DNA from: Oscillospiraceae bacterium
Lineage (GTDB): Bacteria; Bacillota; Clostridia; Oscillospirales; Oscillospiraceae
NCBI GenBank assembly: GCA_017437095.1
Contig: JAFSBW010000043.1
Location: forward strand, 34,592 to 98,591
Reading direction: 5' to 3'
DNA: 64,000 bases
Below are positions 1 to 8,396 of the stretch, piece after piece. How positions within the stretch are numbered: the stretch's first letter is position 1; the number at the start of each line of letters is the position of its first letter. The notes below the pieces were generated by a model. The model had not been told where the DNA came from, did no database searches, and worked only from the letters and a program-made list of their open reading frames with translations. A program made the translations under genes and the position numbers.

Positions 1-25
1 GATATGATTTTTCTGTGTGTCTTTC

Positions 26-51
26 TGTCTTCTGGCAGGAAGACATTTTTT
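26..51 (+). terminator. Attenuator hairpin at the end of the ribosomal protein L10 leader
   Basis: A perfect 7-bp stem (TGTCTTC at 26-32, GAAGACA at 39-45) with loop TGGCAG is followed directly by six T residues, 22 bases before the rplJ start and just ahead of its Shine-Dalgarno site. An intrinsic terminator here matches the downstream end of the Firmicute L10 leader, in which L10(L12)4 binding is thought to control readthrough. The L10-binding part would lie before the window, so only the terminator half is seen. Confidence 0.7.
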
Positions 52-72
52 CATTTCGGAGGTGAACACCAC

Positions 73-597
73 ATGCCCAACGCAAAGGTTCTGGAGAGCA
101 AGAAGGCAGTTGTTGAAGCCTTGACCAACACCATGAAGGAAGCTACTTCCGTCGTGTTCGTTGACTACAAGGGCATCAATGTTGCTCAGGATACCGCCCT
201 GCGTAAGCAGTTCCGTGATGCTGGCGTGGAGTACACCGTTGTTAAGAACACTCTTACCCGTTTCGCTGCCAAGAATATTGGCTACGATTTCGACGAGGTT
301 CTCAACGGCACTACTGCTATGGCCTGCACCACCGGCGATCCCATTGCCCCCGCTCGCATCGTGTGCGAGTTCGCCAAGAAGAACAAGAACGTGCTGACCA
401 TCAAGGGTGGCGTAGTAGAAGGCTCTGTGCTGACTGCTGACCAGCTGAATGGTTTCGGCGAGCTGCCCAGCAAGAATGCTCTGGTTGCTCAGGTTCTCGG
501 TACCTTCCTGGCACCCATTTCCAGCCTGGCATTTGTCCTGGATCAGATCCGGGAGCAGAAGGCCGGCCCCGCTCCTGCTGCAGAAGCAGAAGCCTAA
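73..597 (+). CDS. rplJ: 50S ribosomal protein L10
   Basis: This is the 174-residue L10 (uL10) protein, the base of the ribosomal stalk that binds rRNA and carries L7/L12 dimers. The N-terminal half (VFVDYKGINVAQDTALRKQF, then VVKNTLTRFAA) is the RNA-binding domain. The C-terminal helix from about residue 140 is where L12 dimers dock, and the protein ends in an Ala/Glu-rich tail. The start at 73 is chosen because CGGAGGTG lies 10 bases upstream; an earlier in-frame ATG at 4 would translate through the leader hairpin. rplL follows after 56 bases, the usual rplJL arrangement. Regulation by the upstream attenuator is inferred. Confidence 0.98.
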   Translation: MPNAKVLESKKAVVEALTNTMKEATSVVFVDYKGINVAQDTALRKQFRDAGVEYTVVKNTLTRFAAKNIGYDFDEVLNGTTAMACTTGDPIAPARIVCEFAKKNKNVLTIKGGVVEGSVLTADQLNGFGELPSKNALVAQVLGTFLAPISSLAFVLDQIREQKAGPAPAAEAEA

Positions 598-653
598 TTT
601 CGTAAACCTATCAACACATTCTAACACACACACATTATTAGGAGGATTTAACA

Positions 654-1028
654 ATGGCTAGTGAAAAGATCACTGCTCTCGTAGAGGAAGTTAAGGGCCT
701 GACCGTTCTGGAGCTGTCCGAGCTGGTTCACACCCTGGAGGAAGTTTTCGGCGTTTCCGCCGCTGCCGCTGCTGTTGCCGGCCCCGCTGTTGCCGCTGCT
801 GCTGAGGTTGAAGAGAAGACCGAGTTCGACGTTATCCTGAAGGCTGCCGGCGCTTCCAAGCTGGGCGTTATCAAGGTTGTTCGTGCTGCTACCGGCCTGG
901 GTCTGAAGGAAGCCAAGGATCTGGTTGACAACGCTCCCAAGACCCTGAAGGAAGCTATCTCTAAGGAAGATGCTGAGAAGCTGGTTGCCGAGCTGAAGGA
1001 AGCCGGCGCTGACGCTGAGATCAAGTAA
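654..1028 (+). CDS. rplL: 50S ribosomal protein L7/L12
   Basis: L7/L12 (bL12) is the multicopy stalk protein that recruits and activates translational GTPases. The 124 residues show the expected layout: an N-terminal dimerisation helix pair (residues 1-35), an Ala/Val-rich flexible hinge (about 36-52), and a C-terminal domain beginning [13 protein letters not shown] and containing [12 protein letters not shown]. Its Shine-Dalgarno AGGAGG lies 7 bases before the ATG. It is co-transcribed with rplJ and ends in a strong intrinsic terminator. Length and sequence are typical, and nothing is odd. Confidence 0.99.
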   Translation: MASEKITALVEEVKGLTVLELSELVHTLEEVFGVSAAAAAVAGPAVAAAAEVEEKTEFDVILKAAGASKLGVIKVVRAATGLGLKEAKDLVDNAPKTLKEAISKEDAEKLVAELKEAGADAEIK

Positions 1029-1042
1029 TTTCCCCTCACTTA

Positions 1043-1074
1043 AAAAGGCTGCAGCATTGCGCTGCAGCCTTTTC
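1043..1074 (+). terminator. Intrinsic terminator after rplJL
   Basis: AAAAGGCTGCAGC, a five-base loop and GCTGCAGCCTTTT form a 13-bp perfect stem with a short T-run, 15 bases after the rplL stop codon. Confidence 0.9.
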
Positions 1075-1132
1075 TCTTGCTTTTTTGTGTGTTATCGCCT
1101 ATAATGTTCCTGTTTATCAGTAGGAGGTAATT

Positions 1133-1939
1133 ATGGATGCTTTAAAAGAGCAGCTGCTCGCTTTGAATATTACCGGCGACCATTTCTGGAAAGCAGTTGT
1201 GCTGCTTGCTGTCGGTTCATTGGTGCTGGGCTGCATTGGCCGGTATTGTTTTGGAAAAAACAGTATTATCGACCATTCCGTGTCTTCCGCCATTGGTATC
1301 CTGTTTATATACGCGGCTACTGTTGTGCTTTTTAGCTTGGGCGCAAAATACGAACGGTTTGTGGCTACCCTTCCCTTTATTCGTCTTTCCGGCGATACTA
1401 TGCATATTTTTGTATTTGAGGGGACGGAGTTTACTCTTATCTGCGAACAGCTTGTAAATATGATCATTTTGGCATTTCTGGCCAATGTGCTTGATAGCAT
1501 TTTGCCCCGTGGAGAAAACTTCTTTACCTGGCTTATTTTCCGATGCCTTACTATTATTCTGGCCATTGCTATGCAGCTTGGGGTAAACTGGCTGTTTACC
1601 GCCTACTTGCCCCAGGGGATCGTAACCTACGCTCCAACGATCCTGCTGATCGTGCTGGTGCTTATGCTGGCTGTAGGCATTTTTAAGATCTTTGTAGGTG
1701 CTGCCATTGCTACGGTAAATCCTATCGTCGGCGCGCTGTACACCTTCTTTTTTGCAACCTATATCGGAAGATCAATCTCCAAGGCGGTATTGACCACAAT
1801 TATTCTCAGCTTTTTGGTTTTGGGGCTTAATTCTCTTGGTATTACAGCCATCGGCATCGCTCTTGCAGGATTGGTAGCATACATCCCGCTGATGGTCGCG
1901 CTGCTTATCGTTTGGTATATTGTGAACCGTATTTTGTAA
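1133..1939 (+). CDS. Polytopic membrane protein of unknown function
   Basis: The 268-residue product is almost entirely hydrophobic, with about six or seven membrane segments (near residues 18-38, 48-70, 105-120, 130-150, 160-190, 195-215 and 220-265). The overall pattern recalls CvpA-like membrane proteins, but no diagnostic motif is visible, so no function is assigned. TAGGAGGTAATT precedes the ATG. It sits alone between the rplL terminator and the promoter of the CofE-like gene, with no terminator of its own. The charged first ten residues and lack of a cleavable signal fit a plain integral membrane protein. Confidence 0.8.
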   Translation: MDALKEQLLALNITGDHFWKAVVLLAVGSLVLGCIGRYCFGKNSIIDHSVSSAIGILFIYAATVVLFSLGAKYERFVATLPFIRLSGDTMHIFVFEGTEFTLICEQLVNMIILAFLANVLDSILPRGENFFTWLIFRCLTIILAIAMQLGVNWLFTAYLPQGIVTYAPTILLIVLVLMLAVGIFKIFVGAAIATVNPIVGALYTFFFATYIGRSISKAVLTTIILSFLVLGLNSLGITAIGIALAGLVAYIPLMVALLIVWYIVNRIL

Positions 1940-1999
1940 TATTCCCCAAATTTAACAAAAATTTATGTGTAAAAAGCCTATTTTCTTGCAGATTTATGT

Positions 2000-2028
2000 T
2001 TTACAAATGGCCGCGGATGTATTATAAT
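2000..2028 (+). promoter_or_regulatory. Vegetative promoter for the CofE-like gene
   Basis: TTTACA (2000-2005), a 17-bp spacer and TATAAT (2023-2028) lie 58 bases before the start codon. The match to the housekeeping consensus is near perfect. Confidence 0.8.
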
Positions 2029-2085
2029 ATATCAGTAAAAAACTCCGGCAAATATAAACTTGATCTAGATTAGGAGTGTTGTTCC

Positions 2086-3282
2086 ATGAGTCGTATGTTC
2101 GGAACTGTGTCCATGGGTCTTCGGGCCCCCATTATCCGTCAAGGTGATAACCTGGCTGAGATCGTTGTAAACTGTGTGCAGCAGGCTATGGAAAGCGATG
2201 GCCTCAAGCCTCGTGACCGGGATGTTGTTGCTATGACCGAAGCGATCGTTGCCCGCTCCCAGGGCAACTATGCCAGCGTTGAAGACATTGCTGCAGATGT
2301 CCGCGCCAAGCTCGGCGGAGAGACCGTTGGCGTTATCTTCCCTATCCTCAGCCGTAACCGCTTTGCTATTTGCCTGCGGGGTATTGCCAAGGGCTGCAAG
2401 AAGATCGTGCTGATGCTGAGCTACCCTTCTGATGAAGTAGGTAACCACCTGATCGATCTGGATATTATGGACGAGAAGGGCGTAAATCCCTATACCGATG
2501 TACTCAGCGAAGAAAAGTATCGCGAGCTGTTTGGCTACCGCAAGCATACCTTTACCGGCGTTGACTATGTAGAATACTACAGCAGCCTTATCCGTGAATG
2601 CGGCGCAGAGGTCGAGGTCATCTTTGCCAATGATCCCCGTGCCATCCTTAAGTACACCAAGAATGTGATCAATTGCGATATCCATACCCGCGTACGCACC
2701 AAGCGGCTGCTCCGGGATGCCGGTGCCGAGATCGTTTGCGGCCTGGACGATATTATGAATAAGCCCGTTGGCAGCAGCGGCTACAATACCCGCTACGGTC
2801 TGCTGGGCTCCAACAAGGCTACGGAAGATACCGTTAAGCTCTTCCCTCAGGACTGCCAGAGCCTGGTTGAGGACATTCAGGACCGTCTTTTGAAGCTTAC
2901 CGGTAAGCACATGGAGGTTATGGTCTACGGCGACGGCGCTTTTAAGGATCCCATCGGCAAGATCTGGGAGCTGGCTGACCCTGTGGTCTCCCCTGCTTAC
3001 ACCGCTGGCCTGGAGGGTACTCCCAACGAGCTGAAGCTGAAATACCTGGCAGATAACGATTTCGCCAACCTCTCCGGCGAAGCTCTGCGCAATGCCATCA
3101 GCGAAAAGATCCGCCATAAGGACGGCTCTTCCCTGGTTGGCAATATGGCAGCCCAGGGCACTACCCCCCGCCGCCTGACCGACCTGATCGGCTCTCTGTG
3201 CGACCTGACCTCCGGCTCCGGCGACAAGGGCACTCCCATCGTATATATCCAGGGTTATTTCGATAACTACACCAACGACTAA
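2086..3282 (+). CDS. Coenzyme F420-0:L-glutamate ligase (CofE-like) family protein
   Basis: The 398 residues resemble the CofE/FbiB ligase family, which adds glutamate to F420-0 with GTP. Family-like features are the N-terminal VGLRAP-type segment, VVAMTEAIVARSQGNY (residues 47-62), FPILSRNRFAICLRGIA near 85-101, and a Gly/Asp-rich stretch VMVYGDGAFKDPIGKIWE near 280-300. Clostridial genomes commonly carry such a homologue without other F420 genes, so the substrate may be a different polyglutamylated or peptide product; that is inference. It has its own promoter and a terminator, so it is monocistronic. It is longer than archaeal CofE (about 250 residues), which suggests an extra domain. Confidence 0.72.
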   Translation: MSRMFGTVSMGLRAPIIRQGDNLAEIVVNCVQQAMESDGLKPRDRDVVAMTEAIVARSQGNYASVEDIAADVRAKLGGETVGVIFPILSRNRFAICLRGIAKGCKKIVLMLSYPSDEVGNHLIDLDIMDEKGVNPYTDVLSEEKYRELFGYRKHTFTGVDYVEYYSSLIRECGAEVEVIFANDPRAILKYTKNVINCDIHTRVRTKRLLRDAGAEIVCGLDDIMNKPVGSSGYNTRYGLLGSNKATEDTVKLFPQDCQSLVEDIQDRLLKLTGKHMEVMVYGDGAFKDPIGKIWELADPVVSPAYTAGLEGTPNELKLKYLADNDFANLSGEALRNAISEKIRHKDGSSLVGNMAAQGTTPRRLTDLIGSLCDLTSGSGDKGTPIVYIQGYFDNYTND

Positions 3283-3286
3283 TGTT

Positions 3287-3346
3287 AAAATCCGCTGCCG
3301 TTGACGGCAGCGGATTTTTTATGCCGCCGGAAGATCTCCGGCGGCA
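3287..3346. terminator. Convergent terminator with two adjacent hairpins
   Basis: AAAATCCGCTGCCG / CGGCAGCGGATTTTTT (3287-3320) is flanked by A and T runs and can stop transcripts from both sides. A second GC-rich hairpin, TGCCGCCGGA / TCCGGCGGCA (3322-3346), lies beside it. They separate the CofE-like gene from the convergent Mrp gene. Confidence 0.85.
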
Positions 3347-3353
3347 TTATTAT

Positions 3354-4178
3354 TTAGTTGGAAGCCAGAATGGTATCTACAACACCCTGGATAGCAGAGG
3401 TATCTACAGCCTCCATAAGCCCGCTGTCGTAGCTCTCAGCCACTTTGGGATCGATGGGGAGCCGGGCCAGGACGGGCAGATCAAACTCCTTAGCAACCTC
3501 CTCCAGGCGGCTCTTGCCAAACACTTCAATGCGCTTGCCGCAATCGGGGCACTCCAGGTAGCTATAGTTCTCTACAAAGCCCAGAACGGGAATGTGCATC
3601 AAATTAGCCATCTTAACAGCCTTGGATACGATCATGCTTACCAGATCCTGAGGGCTGGTTACGATCACGATGCCGTCCACGGGCAGGCTCTGGAAAACGG
3701 TAAGGGGCACATCGCCGGTGCCGGGAGGCATATCCACAAACATATAGTCCACATCTTCCCAGATAACATCCGTCCAGAACTGCTTGACAGCGCCGGCGAT
3801 CACAGGGCCGCGCCAAACCACGGGATCGGTATTGTTCTCCAGCAGCAGATTGATGGACATAACCTGGATACCGCCCTTGGTAAGGGCAGGATACAGCCCA
3901 TCCTGGCTAGCGCCCTGGCACTCAGTAACGCCAAAGGCGGTAGGCACGGAAGGGCCGGTAATATCGGCATCCAGAACGCCGACCCGCTTGCCCTGCTTGG
4001 CCATAGCCACAGCCAGCATAGAAGTTACAGTACTCTTGCCAACGCCGCCCTTGCCGGATACCACAGCGATCACCTTTTTAACGCTGGATTTGGGATTCAG
4101 CTTGGCAAGAAGGCTTTCCGCCTTGCGGTCGGCACAATCGCTGCCGCAGGTAGAACAGTTACCACTACAACCACTCAT
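3354..4178 (-). CDS. mrp: Mrp/NBP35 family iron-sulfur carrier P-loop ATPase
   Basis: This 274-residue protein belongs to the Mrp/ApbC/NBP35 family, which carries Fe-S clusters and transfers them to target proteins in the cytoplasm. An N-terminal cysteine cluster (Cys4, Cys8, Cys11, Cys15) precedes the deviant Walker A SGKGGVGKST at about residues 41-50. DADITGPS and MFVDMPPGTGD (Walker B region) follow. The conserved CPDC pair near residue 212 is the usual site of the bridging cluster. A good ribosome site (AAGGAGA) precedes the ATG. No other Fe-S assembly gene is adjacent, and the client proteins are unknown. Confidence 0.93.
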   Translation of the reverse strand: MSGCSGNCSTCGSDCADRKAESLLAKLNPKSSVKKVIAVVSGKGGVGKSTVTSMLAVAMAKQGKRVGVLDADITGPSVPTAFGVTECQGASQDGLYPALTKGGIQVMSINLLLENNTDPVVWRGPVIAGAVKQFWTDVIWEDVDYMFVDMPPGTGDVPLTVFQSLPVDGIVIVTSPQDLVSMIVSKAVKMANLMHIPVLGFVENYSYLECPDCGKRIEVFGKSRLEEVAKEFDLPVLARLPIDPKVAESYDSGLMEAVDTSAIQGVVDTILASN

Positions 4179-4248
4179 AGAAAAAATCTCCTTAGTTTTT
4201 ATTCTGGGTTATTATAGGCCGCTTTTTATAATGTGTCAAGCCCTTGGA

Positions 4249-4530
4249 TTAAACTCTGGCTTTAAAACCAAGGATACACATAGCAATACACAAAGCAACA
4301 CCAACAATTCCATAAATAATCGCCTGGCGCTTGTTTTTTCTCCAAATAAACGCAGCCGCAGCAACGCATTCAAAAGCCCCGACAATAAATACATAGGGAA
4401 GCACAGTTTCAATCGCATCTCTTGCTGACAACATCAGAGCAAGCATCACCAGAGTACACACTCCAGCTGCAATCAAGCCGATTTTTTCATTGATTGCAAA
4501 TTTAGACCAGGTTTCTTTTAATCTATCCAT
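4249..4530 (-). CDS. Small membrane protein, unknown (paralogue-like of the next gene)
   Basis: The 93-residue product has a short polar N-terminus (MDRLKETWSKFAINEKIG), then three hydrophobic segments near residues 17-34, 43-63 and 70-88. The start at 4530 is chosen because GAAAGGAAG lies just upstream; a longer reading frame to 4644 has no ribosome site and would overlap the neighbouring gene. It lies downstream of the other small membrane gene and shares its W-x(n)-EKI N-terminal pattern and membrane layout. No function is recognised. Confidence 0.7.
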   Translation of the reverse strand: MDRLKETWSKFAINEKIGLIAAGVCTLVMLALMLSARDAIETVLPYVFIVGAFECVAAAAFIWRKNKRQAIIYGIVGVALCIAMCILGFKARV

Positions 4531-4595
4531 AATGTTCTTCCTTTCTAAATGGAATATATCGTTACGCAGTTTTAACTCAGAAACAAATTTTCTGT

Positions 4596-4868
4596 TTAAA
4601 GCAATTCGGATAACCAAAAATAAATAAACAATGCAAAAAGACAAATGTGAAAAGCTGAATAAAGCTTATCATATTTCCAGGAGATCACAGCCTCAGACAG
4701 CCCATAAATTGCAAGTATTGGAACAGCAACCGCAGCAACATTCGTAATTACGCTTGTTATTGCCAAGACTGCGGCCACCAGCATCGCACCCATGCTCAAA
4801 AGAGATAACACATAAAAAATCTTTTCATAAAGGGGCATATCCTGCCATTTTTGATTCTTGTTTACCAT
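4596..4868 (-). CDS. Small membrane protein, unknown
   Basis: The 90-residue product begins with a polar stretch (MVNKNQKWQDMPLYEKIFYV) and carries about three membrane segments (17-37, 41-60, 70-88). AAGGAGGATCAACC precedes the ATG. It is 27 bases downstream of the ABC-F gene on the same strand and is probably co-transcribed with it and with the similar 93-residue gene that follows. The W-x(n)-EKI motif shared with that neighbour suggests an old duplication. Function unknown. Confidence 0.72.
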   Translation of the reverse strand: MVNKNQKWQDMPLYEKIFYVLSLLSMGAMLVAAVLAITSVITNVAAVAVPILAIYGLSEAVISWKYDKLYSAFHICLFALFIYFWLSELL

Positions 4869-4895
4869 GGTTGATCCTCCTTATTTCGTTTCAAT

Positions 4896-6758
4896 TTATT
4901 CCTGCGCCGCTTCCCACTGCTCCATAAGCTCCATGAGAACAAGCTCTGCTTCTTCCTTCTCTCCCAGAAGGTGGGTAAGCTCCTGGTAGTCAGCAGCGGC
5001 GTTTTCTATGGCGGTATCCAGCTGAGCAATCACGCCCTCCTGCTTTTCGATCTCCCGTTCCAGGCGGCGGATAAGCTTATCCTGCTCCTTTGTGCCGCCC
5101 TTGGGCTTTTCTTTTTTGGGCTTCGCCTCGGAAACGACCGGCTGGCGCTGCATAGCTTCACGCTCTAAAATGGAGCGGTATTTTGCGTAGCCGCACTTGA
5201 AATCCCGGATGCTGCCATCTTCCAGCAGCCAGATACGCTCGGCAAACTTTTCGATAAAATAACGGTCATGGGATACAAACAGCAGCACGCCCTCAAACTC
5301 TTCAATAGCGGCTTCGATCCACTCCCGGGAGGCGATATCCAGATGGTTGGTAGGCTCATCCAGGATCAGCAGGTTGATCTTTTCATCCATGAGCATGCAT
5401 AGCCGCAGACGGGACTGCTCGCCGCCGGAAAGCTCCCCTACCTTTTTGAACACATCTTCGCCCTGGAAAAGAAAAGCGCCCAGGCGGTCACGAGCGACCT
5501 GAGGAGTGCAATTCTTTTCGTAGAGCATGGTATCGTACAAAGTGCGCTCCGGGTGTTCAAAATGAATGATCTGGGGAAGGTAGCCCCACTTAACAGTCGG
5601 GCCGAACTGGATCTTTCCGGCGCAGTCTTCCTCTCCCAAAAGACATTTGATAAAGGTGGATTTTCCCGTGCCGTTGTCACCCAGCAGAGCGATGCGCTCC
5701 CCTGCTTCTACATTCAGCTCTACGCCTTCAAAGAGCATTCTCTCGCCAAAGCCTTTGGCTACATTTTTCATCTTGAAAACCACATCGCCGGAAAAATCCT
5801 TTTCGCCGAAGGTGGCTTTCATAGTCTTTTCCGTCTTAGGGCGCTCCGTCTTTTGTATGCGCTCCATGCGGTGCTGGATGGACATAGCCCGGCGGTAAAG
5901 GGTGCGGTTGTTAATGCCCCAGCCCTTCATGCGCTCTACCGTAAAGCCAAGCTGCTTCAGTTTTGCCTGCTCGGTCTGATACTGCTTCATCTGAAGGTCA
6001 AACCGGGCCTGCTTTTCGTCCATATAGAAAGAATAATTGCCGGAGTAGAACTCAGCATGGCCGTCCACAATCTCGATCACCCGCTGGGCAATGCGGTCGA
6101 TGAAATAGCGGTCGTGAGAAATGGCCAGCACAGTACCCTTAAAGGCTTTTATATAGCCCTCCAGCCATTCTACACTGTTCAGGTCCAGATGGTTGGTAGG
6201 CTCGTCCAGCAGCAGAATATCCGTCTTTTCCAGAAGCAGCCGGGCAAGGTTCATCCTGGTCTTTTCGCCGCCGGATAGGCTGGAAAAGAGCTGCTTTCGC
6301 TGCTCCGGGGTAATGGCAAGGCCGTTGCAGATCTTATCCACCTCTACATCCATCTCGTAGCCGCCGCCGGATTGGAAGCGGTTGACCAGGGTATCATATT
6401 CTTTTAGCTGCTCCTGGGTAGCCCCGGTGAGCATAGCCTCCTCCAGCTCCTCCATGCGCTGCTTGGTGCGCAGAATGCCGGTGTAGGCAGAGCGCAAAAC
6501 CTGCTCCACCGTGTAGCCCTGGGGAAAATTGGGGATCTGGGAAATAAGACCGATCCGCTTATGGGGATTTACAAAGACAGTACCCTCGTCGTAGTCCATC
6601 TCCCCGGTAAGGATCTTGAAAAGCGTAGTCTTTCCGCAGCCGTTGCGGCCGAGAATAGCAACCCGCTCCCCTTCTTGAATTTCAAAAGACAGACCCTCCA
6701 GCAAATTCTCACCGATCACGAAGAATTTGGTAAGGTCTTTTACTTGTATATCAACCAT
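4896..6758 (-). CDS. ABC-F family ATP-binding protein
   Basis: The 620 residues contain two ABC ATPase domains and no membrane part, the mark of ABC-F proteins, which act on the ribosome during translation or antibiotic protection. Domain 1 has Walker A GRNGCGKTT (38-46), signature SLSGGEKTR and LLLDEPTNHLD. The linker (about 245-320) is basic and helical. Domain 2 has GDNGTGKST, ELSGGEQSR and LILDEPTNHLD. A coiled-coil tail (about 545-620) resembles that of Uup or YdiF types. The start at 6758 uses GGAGAAAG and overlaps the RNase M5-like gene by 8 bases, suggesting translational coupling. A resistance role cannot be read from sequence alone. Confidence 0.93.
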   Translation of the reverse strand: MVDIQVKDLTKFFVIGENLLEGLSFEIQEGERVAILGRNGCGKTTLFKILTGEMDYDEGTVFVNPHKRIGLISQIPNFPQGYTVEQVLRSAYTGILRTKQRMEELEEAMLTGATQEQLKEYDTLVNRFQSGGGYEMDVEVDKICNGLAITPEQRKQLFSSLSGGEKTRMNLARLLLEKTDILLLDEPTNHLDLNSVEWLEGYIKAFKGTVLAISHDRYFIDRIAQRVIEIVDGHAEFYSGNYSFYMDEKQARFDLQMKQYQTEQAKLKQLGFTVERMKGWGINNRTLYRRAMSIQHRMERIQKTERPKTEKTMKATFGEKDFSGDVVFKMKNVAKGFGERMLFEGVELNVEAGERIALLGDNGTGKSTFIKCLLGEEDCAGKIQFGPTVKWGYLPQIIHFEHPERTLYDTMLYEKNCTPQVARDRLGAFLFQGEDVFKKVGELSGGEQSRLRLCMLMDEKINLLILDEPTNHLDIASREWIEAAIEEFEGVLLFVSHDRYFIEKFAERIWLLEDGSIRDFKCGYAKYRSILEREAMQRQPVVSEAKPKKEKPKGGTKEQDKLIRRLEREIEKQEGVIAQLDTAIENAAADYQELTHLLGEKEEAELVLMELMEQWEAAQE

Positions 6759-7350
6759 TTTCTTTCTCCAACTGCCCGGCAAGCTCCTGAAGCTCCGGCA
6801 GGGTGTACAGTAAATTCACAGCCTGCAACAGTGCATTGCTGCTCATGTGCTTGGGAAATCCCAGCTTTGCCATCAGGCGGGCTCTCTTTTCGCTGCTGCC
6901 AGCGCCGCCGGAAAGGCCCAGAGCCATAAAATCCTGCTTGGTGATAGCGCCGCTTTGAAGCTCGCTCTCCCCTTCTATGGTAGCGCCGCTGCGGCGCAGT
7001 GCCTGCAAAATGATCTCCGGCGTCATGCCCTCTACCCCAAGCAAACCCTCTTTTCCGGCAGAAGCTTTGCGGCGCTCTTTGCCGGAAATATCCGGAATGT
7101 AGGCATGCTTCAGCTGAGAAGCAGGAATCAGCCCCTTGAGAAAATTACGGATCACAAAGCCTGCGCCGTCGCTATCGGTAAAGACGATCAAGCCCCGCTT
7201 GGCAGCGATTTGCCGCAAAAGATGCTGCTGATCTTTATCCTTAAAAATGCCAAAGCCGGAAGTTTCCACAATAGGGGCATTTACGATCTGGGCCAGGGTG
7301 TTTTTATCATACCGGCCCTCTACAACGATACACTCCCGAATATTAACCAT
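6751..7350 (-). CDS. rnmV: Toprim-domain ribonuclease M5-like protein
   Basis: The 199-residue product has an N-terminal Toprim domain with the catalytic Glu in VVEGRYDK (Glu11) and the acidic pair in FTDSDGAG (Asp59, Asp61), as in RNase M5, which matures the 5' and 3' ends of 5S rRNA. The start at 7350 is favoured by AGGAGG 6 bases upstream and gives an 8-base overlap with holA. RNase M5 is usually next to ksgA and a TatD gene; here it lies between holA and an ABC-F gene, so the symbol is given with some caution. The C-terminal half (about 100-199) is helical and matches the family in size. Confidence 0.8.
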   Translation of the reverse strand: MVNIRECIVVEGRYDKNTLAQIVNAPIVETSGFGIFKDKDQQHLLRQIAAKRGLIVFTDSDGAGFVIRNFLKGLIPASQLKHAYIPDISGKERRKASAGKEGLLGVEGMTPEIILQALRRSGATIEGESELQSGAITKQDFMALGLSGGAGSSEKRARLMAKLGFPKHMSSNALLQAVNLLYTLPELQELAGQLEKENG

Positions 7351-8392
7351 TGCGGGCCTCCTGGGCAAGACGCATGATCAACATTTCCAGCAAGCGGTCG
7401 GTATCGTCAAAAGAAGTTTTGATCTTATAATCCGTTTCCAGCACCAGCTGCGCCGTCTTGGCATAGAAGCGAGGGGGAAACTTTCCCGCAGCGGACATAG
7501 TCTTTCTTGCCGCATAGTCTGCAATGCCGCACAGCTTCATCAGTTCGCCGGCGTTTTTGCCCTGATCCAAGAGTATTCTTGCCGCGCTCAAGCGGCGGAA
7601 ATGGCCGCCGATAGCGCCTAAAATGCCCAGGGGCTCCTGCTGCATTTTCAGCAGCTGGCGAAGCTTCAGCAGCGCGCCGCCGTAGTTCCCCTGCCCAAGC
7701 ATATCTGTCATTTGGAAGACCACTGCATCCATAACTGGCTCAGTAACCGCATCTATATCCGCTTTGCAGATGGCATCCGAGCCGGAATAGGCAGAAATTT
7801 TAGCAATTTCCCCGGAAAGGGCCGTCATAGTGCCCCCCGTAATGTCGATCAGGTAAGCGCAAAGATCAGGACTGATCTTCTTTTGCCGGGCAGCGAAATG
7901 CCGGGTGATCCAGGCGATCAGGTCCCGCTGGCTCTGCTTTGCAAACTCCACAATAACGCCGTTTTTGCTAACTGCGTCCCAAAGCCTTTTCAGCCGCTTA
8001 TCCGGCTTCCAGGCAGTAGTAATGTAGGTAAACACTACCGTGCAATAATCCGGCATATCGGAAAATAGCTCAATAAGCTTTTCCCGGTCTGATTCGTTGC
8101 ACTTGAAAATATCCACATCGTCTACCCAAATAAGGGTGCGCTCTGCCATCATAGGCAGGGCTTCCACCGCTTCGGCAAATGCGCGGATATCAAAAGTTTC
8201 TCCTGTAAGCTTATGATAGTTAAACGATTCCGTAAGCTCATCGATAATGTGCTTGCGCAGCTGCTCCAGATAGTGGTGCAGCAAAAAGGTTTCTTCTCCA
8301 TGGAAGAAATACAGCGGAGAAAAAGCTTTTGCTTTAATATGGGATTTTAGAAGCTGAACGCTGTCAACACATTCCGTTTCTTTTCTTGCCAT
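7343..8392 (-). CDS. holA: DNA polymerase III subunit delta
   Basis: HolA is the delta subunit of the clamp loader that opens the beta sliding clamp. The 349 residues match in length and pattern: SPLYFFHGEETFLLHHYLEQ near the N-terminus is the typical opening, followed by an AAA-like fold lacking a P-loop and a C-terminal collar domain (YGGALLKLRQLLKMQQEPL, then ILGAIGGHFRRL). It begins 4 bases after comEC ends, with GGGGGTGA as ribosome site. The comEC-holA order is common in Firmicutes, where rpsT often follows; here an RNase M5-like gene follows instead. Confidence 0.95.
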   Translation of the reverse strand: MARKETECVDSVQLLKSHIKAKAFSPLYFFHGEETFLLHHYLEQLRKHIIDELTESFNYHKLTGETFDIRAFAEAVEALPMMAERTLIWVDDVDIFKCNESDREKLIELFSDMPDYCTVVFTYITTAWKPDKRLKRLWDAVSKNGVIVEFAKQSQRDLIAWITRHFAARQKKISPDLCAYLIDITGGTMTALSGEIAKISAYSGSDAICKADIDAVTEPVMDAVVFQMTDMLGQGNYGGALLKLRQLLKMQQEPLGILGAIGGHFRRLSAARILLDQGKNAGELMKLCGIADYAARKTMSAAGKFPPRFYAKTAQLVLETDYKIKTSFDDTDRLLEMLIMRLAQEARNG

Positions 8393-8396
8393 GGAT

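Noticed and set aside
2065-3117. A 350-residue open frame antisense to the CofE-like gene
   Set aside because: It overlaps a well-supported gene with promoter, ribosome site and terminator, and its translation shows no recognisable family.
6751-7350. Calling the Toprim protein a DnaG-type primase or topoisomerase fragment
   Set aside because: It has the length and Glu/Asp-x-Asp layout of RNase M5 and no zinc-binding or strand-passage domain.
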